The position numbers and the translations under genes were made by a program. A stretch of DNA of 12,549 nt. It comes from Methanobacteriota archaeon. Its GTDB lineage: Archaea; Methanobacteriota; Methanobacteria; Methanobacteriales; Methanobacteriaceae. Below the pieces are notes generated by a model. The model saw only the letters and a list, made by a program, of their open reading frames with translations. It ran no database searches and was not told the origin of the DNA. Where the stretch lies: NCBI GenBank assembly GCA_023409695.1, contig JAEYQZ010000159.1:1-12549 (forward strand), in the 5' to 3' direction. Shown piece by piece: positions 6,753 to 12,549 of the stretch (positions are counted from its first letter, which is position 1; each line of letters begins with the position of its first letter).

Positions 6753-6955
6753 GCGAAAACTGTCAAAATTTATAATTTTGACGCATCAAAAACAAAGTTT
6801 TTGAATGACTTGTTTTTCGCGAGGCCGTCGAAAAATCTCTGATTTTTCGGGCCACAAAATCGAAGATTTTGTAGGATTTTTTGATAAAACTTTTTCAAGG
6901 AAAAACCCTCGAAAATCGAAGATTTTCGGGGCACCAAAAATGCAAAGCATTTTTG
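6753..6955. repeat. Hairpin array C (multibranched, ends at the mreB stop codon)
   Basis: An outer stem GCGAAAA/TTTTCGC (6753-6759 with 6814-6820) encloses two hairpins: GTCAAAATT/AATTTTGAC (6762-6782, loop TAT) and TCAAAAAC/GTTTTTGA (6786-6804, loop AAA). Next come CGAAAAATC/GATTTTTCG (6829-6849, loop TCT), extended by GGCC/GGCC at 6823-6826 and 6850-6853, and ACAAAATC/GATTTTGT (6854-6872, loop GAA). The last two are CGAAAATC/GATTTTCG (6910-6928, loop GAA, flanked by CCT/GGG) and CAAAAATGC/GCATTTTTG (6935-6955, loop AAA). The array ends seven bases from the mreB stop codon, so it should form the 3' UTR of the mreB transcript. Confidence 0.9.
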
Positions 6956-6961
6956 AGTGGT

Positions 6962-8035
6962 TTATTTCATCGCTTTCAGACGTACTTCTGGTTCAAGTGC
7001 CCTTGGTTCTGCAGCTACAATAGCAGCTCCTTTTGCGACTACAGTCATAGGGTCGTCTGAAATTTCTACAGGAACGCCAACTTCTTCATATATCCTTTCT
7101 TTTAATCCTCTAAGTTGTGATGTTCCACCAACAACTACGGTTTCTTTGTAAACCCCGGAGATAAGTTCAGGAGACATTCGCTCAAGTATAACTTTCAATG
7201 CTTCAACAAGTTCAACTACAACTGGTTCTGCAGCTTCTGCTACTAATGCTGAATCTAATTCAACTTCTTTTGGTTTGTTAGTTTCCATATCTTTTCCGAT
7301 TGCAGTAGTTTTTATAATTTCGATATCTGAACCAGAATGAACCATTCCAACTTCTATTTTAGCTTTTTCTGCTTCGTGAATTCCTATCTGAACATTGTAT
7401 AACTCTTTAACTTTTTCTACAATGTTATCATCAATATTATCTCCACCAAGTCTTACGGTTTCTATATCTGTAATTCCACCAAGAGAGATAACTACAATAT
7501 CACTTGATCCAGCACCGATATCAATTACCATTGTACCTGATGCTTCTGCAATTGGTAATCCAGCACCTATAGCTGCTGCAAGACCTTCACTTATAACTAA
7601 AACATAGCTTGCTCCAGCTTTTCTACCGATTTCTTCTACAGCGTTCTTTTCGACTTCAGATGCATCTCCAGGAATACCTATAACTATTCTATCAATATGA
7701 TCCATTGAGTCGCCTGCACCTTTATCCATAGCATAAATAAGAAGAGCTTCTGCTTGAGCTACACTTTCTATAACTCCTTTTCTTAGAGGCCTTACAGCTA
7801 TAATATCCTCCGGTGTTCTTCCAAGCATTAATTTTGCATCTTCACCTACTGCAAGCACATAAGATGGATCTTCTTTTTTTACAGCTACTACAGAGGGTAT
7901 TTTATAAAGATCAAATTTATCTCCTGAAGGTTTAGCGACAACTGTGTTAAGTGTACCTAAATCAATTCCTAAGGTATTTGTTATCCCTTCCTTTCTAACT
8001 TCTTCTGTTTCTTCCTTCTTTCCAAAAAGATTCAT
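6962..8035 (-). CDS. mreB: MreB-type actin homologue
   Basis: MreB polymerises under the membrane and guides wall synthesis in rod-shaped cells. It occurs in pseudomurein-walled methanogens as well as bacteria. The 357 aa carry the actin-fold nucleotide signatures in order: phosphate-1 loop GIDLGTLNT (23-31), connect-1 PLRKGVI (83-89), GASYVLVISEGLAAAIGAGLP (141-161), phosphate-2 loop VIDIGAGSSDIVVISLGGI (170-188) and adenosine loop VVGGTSQLRGL (301-311). The AAAIGAGLP and SLGGI blocks favour MreB over DnaK. MreB usually has GGGTTD where this has GAGSSD. A charged 20-residue N-terminus (MNLFGKKEE...) may serve as the membrane contact. A strong SD (AAAGGAGGA) lies inside the end of the preceding gene, with one base between the two, so translation is coupled. 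Rod shape is inferred. Confidence 0.92.
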   Translation of the reverse strand: MNLFGKKEETEEVRKEGITNTLGIDLGTLNTVVAKPSGDKFDLYKIPSVVAVKKEDPSYVLAVGEDAKLMLGRTPEDIIAVRPLRKGVIESVAQAEALLIYAMDKGAGDSMDHIDRIVIGIPGDASEVEKNAVEEIGRKAGASYVLVISEGLAAAIGAGLPIAEASGTMVIDIGAGSSDIVVISLGGITDIETVRLGGDNIDDNIVEKVKELYNVQIGIHEAEKAKIEVGMVHSGSDIEIIKTTAIGKDMETNKPKEVELDSALVAEAAEPVVVELVEALKVILERMSPELISGVYKETVVVGGTSQLRGLKERIYEEVGVPVEISDDPMTVVAKGAAIVAAEPRALEPEVRLKAMK

Positions 8036-8036
8036 G

Positions 8037-8666
8037 TTATTCCTCCTTTAAAATCTCTTTAAACCTTATTACAAATATTTTGTTTGACTTCGCAATTTCT
8101 TTGATTTTCTCTATATGTTCTTCTTCAGTTGATATTAAAACTGTTGATAAAGCCACATCGGCCATTTTAAATAAAGGGTCAGCAATATCTCGAGCAAATT
8201 TCGGTAACCATCGAGTTATATAAACATCAGATTCTATAAAACCAGTAGTTTTATCTTCTAAAAGGAATGATGCCTTAGCCGTACTTTTTTCAAGATCCCC
8301 TAAGAACTTCTTAATATTATCTTCAGGCCCTACTGCCAGCATTAAATTAGGTTCTTCCCCAATATAGTACGGGGCTATTTTAAGAGAAGCTCCTCCATCT
8401 TCCTTAGATAGTAAACTTAGATTTCTTATTTTATCCGTGTCACCATATAACATAATAAAATCAAATTTTTTGGTTACAAATGACTCTCTTGAGGTAATGT
8501 GTTCCCTGCAAAGTATCTTCACTCTTTCTTTATCCAATATGGCTTCATATGCAATATTATTAATCATTTCTTCATTACCAGCTATTACACACCATATTTT
8601 ATCTGAAGTTTGCATTGTTGAAACTTTTGCAGCTTTCCTTAAAGTCTTAATTTTGTTTTCTATCAT
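8037..8666 (-). CDS. Unrecognised cytoplasmic protein coupled to mreB
   Basis: I do not recognise this 209-aa protein. It has no signal peptide or transmembrane segment. A basic N-terminus (1-18) leads to an alternating beta/alpha pattern, KIWCVIAGNEEMINNIAYEAI (23-43) and FDFIMLYGDTDKI (68-80), that looks like a Rossmann-type or nucleotide-handling fold, though no clear GxGxxG is present. The middle contains YYIGEEPNLMLAVGPEDN (100-117). The C-terminal third ends in a helix plus IFVIRFKEIL. It lies one base from mreB, whose SD is embedded in its last codons, so a job in MreB control or cell shape is plausible but unproven. I chose ATG 8666. A GTG at 8675 adds three residues, and neither start has a convincing SD. 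Confidence 0.7.
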   Translation of the reverse strand: MIENKIKTLRKAAKVSTMQTSDKIWCVIAGNEEMINNIAYEAILDKERVKILCREHITSRESFVTKKFDFIMLYGDTDKIRNLSLLSKEDGGASLKIAPYYIGEEPNLMLAVGPEDNIKKFLGDLEKSTAKASFLLEDKTTGFIESDVYITRWLPKFARDIADPLFKMADVALSTVLISTEEEHIEKIKEIAKSNKIFVIRFKEILKEE

Positions 8667-8696
8667 TAATACCACGTCTTACTTCTCATGGTAAAA

Positions 8697-8732
8697 CTCC
8701 ACACATAATAATAAATAATTTTTTAAATCTTT
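8697..8732 (-). promoter_or_regulatory. Candidate promoter for the 209-aa gene and mreB
   Basis: On the minus strand, purine-rich AAAGA followed by TTTAAAAAATT (about 8719-8732) resembles a BRE plus TATA box. Initiation would fall near 8697, leaving a leader of about 30 bases before ATG 8666. The TATA stands directly against the first hairpin of array D. Confidence 0.4.
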
Positions 8733-8971
8733 TGAAAATCTATGATTTTCAATACCCATAAATTCTATGAATTTCGAGGGTTTTCGGAAATCAAAGATTT
8801 CCGATGCTTGCAAAACCAGAGGTTTTGCAGGTTCCAAAAAAACTTATTGTTTTTTTGAGAATTTTAGAAATTGTTTTGCAATTTCTAACTCCCAAAAAAT
8901 TCTACGAATTTTTTGAGGTTGAGGAAAATTTTTGATTTTCCGAACCGCAAAAAAAACTTATGTTTTTTTTG
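8732..8971. repeat. Hairpin array D (nine inverted repeats in the divergent intergenic region)
   Basis: In order: TTGAAAATC/GATTTTCAA (8732-8752, loop TAT); AAATTC/GAATTT (8760-8774, TAT); TCGGAAATC/GATTTCCGA (8784-8804, AAA); TGCAAAACC/GGTTTTGCA (8809-8829, AGA); CAAAAAAAC/GTTTTTTTG (8835-8857, TTATT); TTAGAAATTG/CAATTTCTAA (8864-8888, TTTTG); CAAAAAATTC/GAATTTTTTG (8893-8915, TAC); GGAAAAT/ATTTTCC (8923-8941), with outer GGTT/AACC; CAAAAAAAAC/GTTTTTTTTG (8948-8971, TTAT). This is the densest of the four arrays, with nine hairpins in 240 bases and linkers of 4-9 bases. Confidence 0.92.
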
Positions 8972-9378
8972 AGGATTTTGCATACTTATTTTAATATACT
9001 ATTACAATTCCTACATATAAAAAACTATAAATAAATATGCCCAAATTTATCCCAATAGTACTCCCAATAAATATGTTTAATATAATATATGACAATTAAG
9101 CAGAATAGTTATATAAACTTTTATGGATTGATAAGATAGTAAATTAAATGCATATTAAATGGTTATAAAAGAACACCAAATAAGCTCTTTTTTAACGTAT
9201 TAATAATTCTATTTTTAAATATTAACCCATTAAACTAAAAAATTCAAAATTTTGAATATAAATCAATTCATGAAAGACATGATTTCCATACATATTATAC
9301 AAATAATTTTTATAGATTAAGCATAATAAAGTCTGCAGTAAATCCATTTCAATATTCATTAAAAAATTTGTGATTCTC
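8972..9378. other. Very AT-rich divergent intergenic region upstream of asd
   Basis: About 400 bases without a supportable gene. A TATA-like AGTTATATAAAC lies near 9105-9116, and another, GGTTATAAAAG, near 9161-9171, followed by a T-run at 9188-9193. The pair could bound a small transcript, but nothing identifies one. A perfect 16-base palindrome, ATTCAAAATTTTGAAT, lies at 9242-9257. TTTTTATAG near 9307-9315 is a possible asd TATA box, and TCATG/CATGA (9268-9282) is a weak dyad next to it. Confidence 0.5.
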
Positions 9379-10053
9379 ATGTTCGTTAAAGGAACTTTAA
9401 AAAAGGCAGGAATATTTTTAACTTTAGCAGTCTTACCATTCCTATTTGGATATTTCTTAGTAAGTTTAATCTTATTTTCAATTGTAGCATTTATAATGCA
9501 GTTTTTCAGAGACCCAACTAGACTGGTGCCTCAGGAGAAAGGTGTTGTGGTAGCCCCTGCAGATGGAAGAGTATTCAAAGGACAAATTGACAAGATAGAA
9601 ATAGTGGAATACGATGATCCATTAATGAAACACATATTGGAGAAAGGGAAAAAAGGAGTTCGGATAAGTACATTTATGTCTCCTTTTGATGTCCACGTAA
9701 ATAGATCTCCAGTTTCTGGAAAAATCGTGAAGACAAAGCACTTTTCTGGAAAATTTAAATTGGCATTTAAGAATGCGGAAACCGAAACTGAAAAAGAAAA
9801 GAATTTAATAGTAATTGACTCCGAATACGGAAAAATTGGAGTTATTCAAATTGCAGGTTTTGTAGCACGGCGTATAGTTCAATATGTGGATGTAGGAGAC
9901 AAAGTCGAAATAGGGGAAAGATTAGGCATGATTAAATTTGGATCTCGGGTAGATCTAATTGTACCCTATGAAAAATGTAAATTAATGGTTAAAGAAGGTC
10001 AAAAACCAAAAGCAGCAGAAACAATAATGGCTAAAATGGTAGTAGTCAATTAG
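9379..10053 (+). CDS. asd: Archaetidylserine decarboxylase proenzyme (phosphatidylserine decarboxylase family)
   Basis: This enzyme decarboxylates archaetidylserine to archaetidylethanolamine at the membrane. The 224-aa protein belongs to the short PSD class. A hydrophobic N-terminal hairpin (about 10-42) anchors it, followed by FFRDPTR and APADGRV with D62. FMSPFDVHVNRSPVSGKI carries H106. The pyruvoyl cleavage site is KFGSRVD: self-cleavage between G188 and S189 would turn the serine into the pyruvoyl group and yield a small alpha chain of about 36 residues. Asp-His-Ser is the usual self-processing triad. I start at ATG 9379, with GTGAT five bases before it. The GTG at 9370 is part of that SD. 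The enzyme making its substrate is encoded 234 bases downstream, and a terminator lies between the two genes. Confidence 0.9.
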   Translation: MFVKGTLKKAGIFLTLAVLPFLFGYFLVSLILFSIVAFIMQFFRDPTRLVPQEKGVVVAPADGRVFKGQIDKIEIVEYDDPLMKHILEKGKKGVRISTFMSPFDVHVNRSPVSGKIVKTKHFSGKFKLAFKNAETETEKEKNLIVIDSEYGKIGVIQIAGFVARRIVQYVDVGDKVEIGERLGMIKFGSRVDLIVPYEKCKLMVKEGQKPKAAETIMAKMVVVN

Positions 10054-10078
10054 ACACATGTAACTTTTTTAAATATAT

Positions 10079-10107
10079 TGTTTCAACCTGAAACATTTTA
10101 TTCTTTT
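10079..10107 (+). terminator. Hairpin plus U-tract after asd
   Basis: TGTTTCA/TGAAACA (10079-10095, loop ACC) is followed at once by a T-rich run, TTTTATTCTTTT. It is 26 bases after the asd stop. A second plain T-run (10065-10070) precedes it. The form suits transcription termination. Unlike the arrays it is a single hairpin with a T-A-closed loop. Confidence 0.55.
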
Positions 10108-10237
10108 AAATATAACTATTCCTAAAATATTATTTGATTCAAAATCCTTACTAAATTTAAATCATCTTAATATAAGTTATATTGCATACTAAATAACTAT
10201 ATTTCAATTAATATATGCACTATTACAGATGATTTTA

Positions 10238-10287
10238 GTATAAATATATCTATAACAATTATCAATGATTACACACCGGGGGCAAAT
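10238..10287 (+). promoter_or_regulatory. Candidate pssA promoter and SD
   Basis: AGTATAAATATATC (10238-10250) is a good archaeal TATA match. A start near 10270 would leave a leader of about 18 bases holding a G-run (five G, 10279-10283) that could act as a weak SD. Together with the terminator after asd, it suggests pssA is transcribed separately. Confidence 0.45.
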
Positions 10288-10998
10288 ATGAATATTAAAT
10301 CTTTTACATCTATTGCAGATATCGTTTCAATTGCAAACGCTTCATCTGGATTTTTAGCAATTATAATGGTAACAACGGGTAATTTTGTATTAGCGGCCAA
10401 ATTTATGTTACTAGCAGTTATATTCGATGCGTTAGACGGTTGGGTTGCCAGAAAGTTAAAAAGAGAAGATGAATTTGGTTTTGGGAAGAATGTCGATTCT
10501 TTATCAGACATTATATCCTTTGGAGTTGCCCCGGGAATGTTTTTATATATATTAAGTCAATCTTCTGGAATATTATACTTCAATATAGTTGTAGCCCTTT
10601 TAATAGTCATATGCGGGATACTAAGGCTTTCAAGGTTCAATGTAATTACAGATTCACATGATGATAAGTTCGTTGGACTACCTATTCCAACAACAGCATT
10701 GATACTTTCATCATTTTATCTCTCAGGATTTTTCAATGCAGGTCTAGCGTTAGTTATTATGACTGTTGTATCCTTATTCATGATAAGTACAGTCAAATAT
10801 CCTAAATTTAGAGGTATTACACCCTTAGCTGTGGGAAGCATACTAATTATAGGAACGCTATTACCTCAAAACATTTTATCAAATATCACATATTTCCCCG
10901 CAAAGCTTTTATTTGTTATTATGCTACTATACTTATTGATTGTACCAGTTATAGATTTATACATTAAATTCTTTAGAAGTGGTCCGAATGTTAGATAA
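10288..10998 (+). CDS. pssA: Archaetidylserine synthase (CDP-alcohol phosphatidyltransferase family)
   Basis: This integral membrane enzyme joins CDP-archaeol and L-serine to archaetidylserine, releasing CMP. The 236 aa carry the CDP-alcohol motif: D47-x2-D50-G51-x2-A54-R55, then G66-x3-D70-x3-D74, whose aspartates bind the metal and CDP. The spacer between R55 and G66 is ten residues rather than the textbook eight, owing to a GFG-type insertion. Check whether this is normal for methanogens. About six or seven hydrophobic helices follow (75-95, 98-113, 133-149, 152-170, 177-192, 206-226). ISFGVAPGMFLY after the motif is typical of PssA, as is the LRLSRFNV stretch. Together with asd it makes a two-step head-group pathway. 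The stop lies within the start of the next gene. Confidence 0.92.
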   Translation: MNIKSFTSIADIVSIANASSGFLAIIMVTTGNFVLAAKFMLLAVIFDALDGWVARKLKREDEFGFGKNVDSLSDIISFGVAPGMFLYILSQSSGILYFNIVVALLIVICGILRLSRFNVITDSHDDKFVGLPIPTTALILSSFYLSGFFNAGLALVIMTVVSLFMISTVKYPKFRGITPLAVGSILIIGTLLPQNILSNITYFPAKLLFVIMLLYLLIVPVIDLYIKFFRSGPNVR

Positions 10999-12304
10999 GA
11001 TACGTGGAAAAAAGAAAGACGATAAAGATTCTCCCGATCTTAGGGGGAATAACAATAAAAAGGATGACTCTGATATAGGAGGACGTCTTAAAGGCATGGT
11101 GGGTAAAGTAACTGGAAAAGGAGGCGAAGATAAAAAAGAAGAAATGAAAACGCCTCCAGAAAGGAAAATGCCACGACCTATGCCCAAACCTATGGCAAAA
11201 CCTGGTGAAAAACCACGGTTAAAATCTCCTCAAAAGAGACCCGAGGGTAAAAAACCAGGAATGAGCGGCTTCGGAAGAAGAATCCCTGATGATGATCAGA
11301 GGACTCTTGTGGGAGCTGCAGTTTTTGGAATTATATTGATTGTACTTGTTGGGGCAGGTTACTACTTCTTAGTCTATGCACCTTATCAAGATACGTTATC
11401 AAACGCCAAACAAACAAAACTTGCCGCAGTTAATACATACTTTACAGGGCCGCTGGCGACAGATGCACGGGGAATAAATCTTAGAGCCCAAATTGAAAGT
11501 GCTACAACGCCTGATCAGGTGGACGCTATAGATGTACTTGGTCCCGCAACAGAGGCTTGGAGAGAATATCAGAATCAACAGATTAATACGCAAAAAGACC
11601 CCTATAACAGGGTTATGATATCTTATAAAGGTAGTGCAGGCACACAAAAGAACTCAATAGTAAAAGTTGCAGATGCTAAAACAATAGTTAGTCAAGCAGA
11701 TGCTAGTGTCTTATCACGAATGGAGATTACAACCCCAAATACGGTGGCTATTCCAATAATAATTTCAAGACTGCAGGCTGCTGGAGGCCTTATAAATGTC
11801 GGAAATTCTGTTGACGTGTATTTAATGAATGGAACTTCGAGTGCTTCAACTTCAAACAACACTACTTCTACAGTGTCGTCATCAAATGGTACTCCTCAAA
11901 TAAGTGGAGCAACTGTTCTCGCAATTCTAAGAGCTAAAAATAGTGGAACAATAAATGCAAACAAATCCCATGCACAGACTGTTGCCATGAGTAATCTAGT
12001 TCAAGGTAGTTCACGCAGTGAATCAGCATCACAAGATGTTGAAGAGCTTTTAAAAGCGACTGCTGCTAATAACTGGGATCAAAGTGAAGTAAGTTCCTTA
12101 CTAAACTCATATGGTTGGAGACTATCAGATTTCGAGAGAACATCAAACCTTGGAGAACTTGATGCACAATACCTACTATTACTAGAGGTTCCAAGAGAAA
12201 ATGCAATATTCCTTATACAAAACATGAACAATGTTATACTTACAGTTCCAACCCAGCAAGCTCCTAACTGGATGATTAAGGAGTTAAAACAAATATATGG
12301 ATAA
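10988..12304 (+). CDS. Single-pass membrane protein with CpaB/RcpC-like ectodomain, function unknown (possibly DUF515)
   Basis: The 438-aa protein is probably anchored with its bulk outside. Residues 1-100 are highly charged, Lys/Pro-rich and presumably disordered (KDDKDSPD, MPRPMPKPMAKPGEKP). One transmembrane helix spans about 107-130. The outer part has a segment (about 207-281) ending TVAIPIIISRLQAAGGLINVGNSVDVYLMNG, which strongly recalls CpaB/RcpC pilus-assembly proteins (VxIPVD...G.I.PGDxVDV). Next is an S/T/N linker (282-305) with glycosylation sequons NGT and NTT, then VLAILRAK and a late QYLLLLEVPRENAIFLIQNMNNVILTV, again like the CpaB end. I believe relatives are filed as archaeal DUF515, but cannot confirm. 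ATG 10988 overlaps pssA by 11 bases. GTG 10979 is an alternative start. Co-transcription with pssA is likely. Confidence 0.72.
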   Translation: MLDKIRGKKKDDKDSPDLRGNNNKKDDSDIGGRLKGMVGKVTGKGGEDKKEEMKTPPERKMPRPMPKPMAKPGEKPRLKSPQKRPEGKKPGMSGFGRRIPDDDQRTLVGAAVFGIILIVLVGAGYYFLVYAPYQDTLSNAKQTKLAAVNTYFTGPLATDARGINLRAQIESATTPDQVDAIDVLGPATEAWREYQNQQINTQKDPYNRVMISYKGSAGTQKNSIVKVADAKTIVSQADASVLSRMEITTPNTVAIPIIISRLQAAGGLINVGNSVDVYLMNGTSSASTSNNTTSTVSSSNGTPQISGATVLAILRAKNSGTINANKSHAQTVAMSNLVQGSSRSESASQDVEELLKATAANNWDQSEVSSLLNSYGWRLSDFERTSNLGELDAQYLLLLEVPRENAIFLIQNMNNVILTVPTQQAPNWMIKELKQIYG

Positions 12305-12317
12305 TCATCTAAAACAG

Positions 12318-12363
12318 GATATATGTGGTAAATCGGGCCATTGTATAAAAAACCACATATATC
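12318..12363 (+). promoter_or_regulatory. 12-bp perfect inverted repeat enclosing a TATA-like box
   Basis: GATATATGTGGT (12318-12329) and its exact complement ACCACATATATC (12352-12363) flank a 22-base spacer containing TGTATAAAAAA (12342-12352). A start about 25 bases after that TATA would lie near 12370, ahead of the next ATG at 12392. It could be a regulator-binding operator around a promoter or a terminator-like stem for the upstream gene. The lack of a T-run after the second arm favours the operator. Confidence 0.5.
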
Positions 12364-12391
12364 TTAATATGATATTCAAAAGGGGATATAA

Positions 12392-12549
12392 ATGAATATA
12401 AATAAAATATGCGTTGTATTAATGGTATTAATAGCAGTTATAGGAATAATAGGTTCGAATTCAAATAATAATGTGGTATATGGAGCGGCGCAAGAGATAA
12501 AATATAAACAACCCAATGTAGGTTTAAGCAACCTTGTTGCCACTATTAC
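12392..12549 (+). CDS. Start of a putative secreted protein, cut by window edge
   Basis: The 52 visible codons begin MNINKICVVLMVLIAVIGIIG: a short basic start and a hydrophobic core (6-21) typical of a Sec signal peptide or an N-terminal anchor. After it come SNSNNNVVYGAAQEIKYKQ and PNVGLSNLVAT. Cleavage could occur after VYGAA (about residue 33). AGGGGAT lies four to five bases before the ATG as a usable SD. The mature part is too short to assign a family. It follows the CpaB-like gene in the same direction after 87 bases but appears to have its own promoter inside an inverted repeat. Confidence 0.6.
   Translation, partial: MNINKICVVLMVLIAVIGIIGSNSNNNVVYGAAQEIKYKQPNVGLSNLVATI

Noticed and set aside
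6580..6960. Insertion sequence or MITE
   Set aside because: No transposase, target-site duplication or long terminal inverted repeats are visible. The only true copy relation is the short two-hairpin module.
6805..7023. Plus-strand 72-aa open frame
   Set aside because: It runs through hairpin array C and into the antisense of mreB, has no SD, and its residues simply mirror the repeats.
5613..8971. CRISPR array
   Set aside because: Units differ in sequence, have no constant direct repeat or uniform spacer length, and no cas genes are present.

Overview
The window reads as part of the chromosome of a hydrogenotrophic, pseudomurein-walled methanogen of the order Methanobacteriales, most likely Methanobacterium or a close relative. 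The support is a methyl-CoM reductase component A2 (AtwA) start, coenzyme F420 genes (cofD, cofE), the archaeal-only enzymes GTP cyclohydrolase III and PurO, archaeal ether-lipid head-group enzymes, an MreB homologue, AT-rich sequence and SD sites built on GGTGA/GGAGG. From memory, the Methanothermobacter genes PurO (MTH1020) and archaetidylserine synthase (MTH1027) lie a few loci apart, so the gene order is probably ancestral.

Layout. Positions 1-8675 are almost entirely minus-strand. From right to left: an unrecognised 209-aa protein tightly coupled to mreB; rnhB (RNase HII); an exbB/exbD proton-channel pair; purO, cofE, cofD and arfA packed as a nucleotide/F420 cluster (cofD and arfA share an ATGA overlap); a Dus-like archaeal TIM-barrel protein whose best start is ATT; and the first 63 codons of atwA. 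From 9379 the genes run on the plus strand: archaetidylserine decarboxylase (asd); archaetidylserine synthase (pssA) overlapping a membrane-anchored protein whose ectodomain resembles CpaB/RcpC; and the start of a small secreted protein.

Functional links. arfA opens the archaeal riboflavin/F420 route from GTP, cofD and cofE finish F420, and purO closes the purine ring in IMP synthesis, so purine supply and the deazaflavin cofactor sit together. pssA makes archaetidylserine and asd decarboxylates it to archaetidylethanolamine. mreB and the membrane and envelope proteins suggest a cell-surface theme in the right half.

The most unusual part is non-coding. Four intergenic stretches (about 5613-5779, 6595-6672, 6753-6955 and 8732-8971) are packed with at least 24 short AT-rich hairpins. 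Arms are 6-10 bp, loops are mostly 3 nt, and 18 of 24 loops are closed by a C-G pair. Stem sequences differ from hairpin to hairpin while pairing is kept. One two-hairpin module occurs twice with shared linkers but a completely different first stem. These arrays are not explained by any gene and I cannot assign them to a repeat family.
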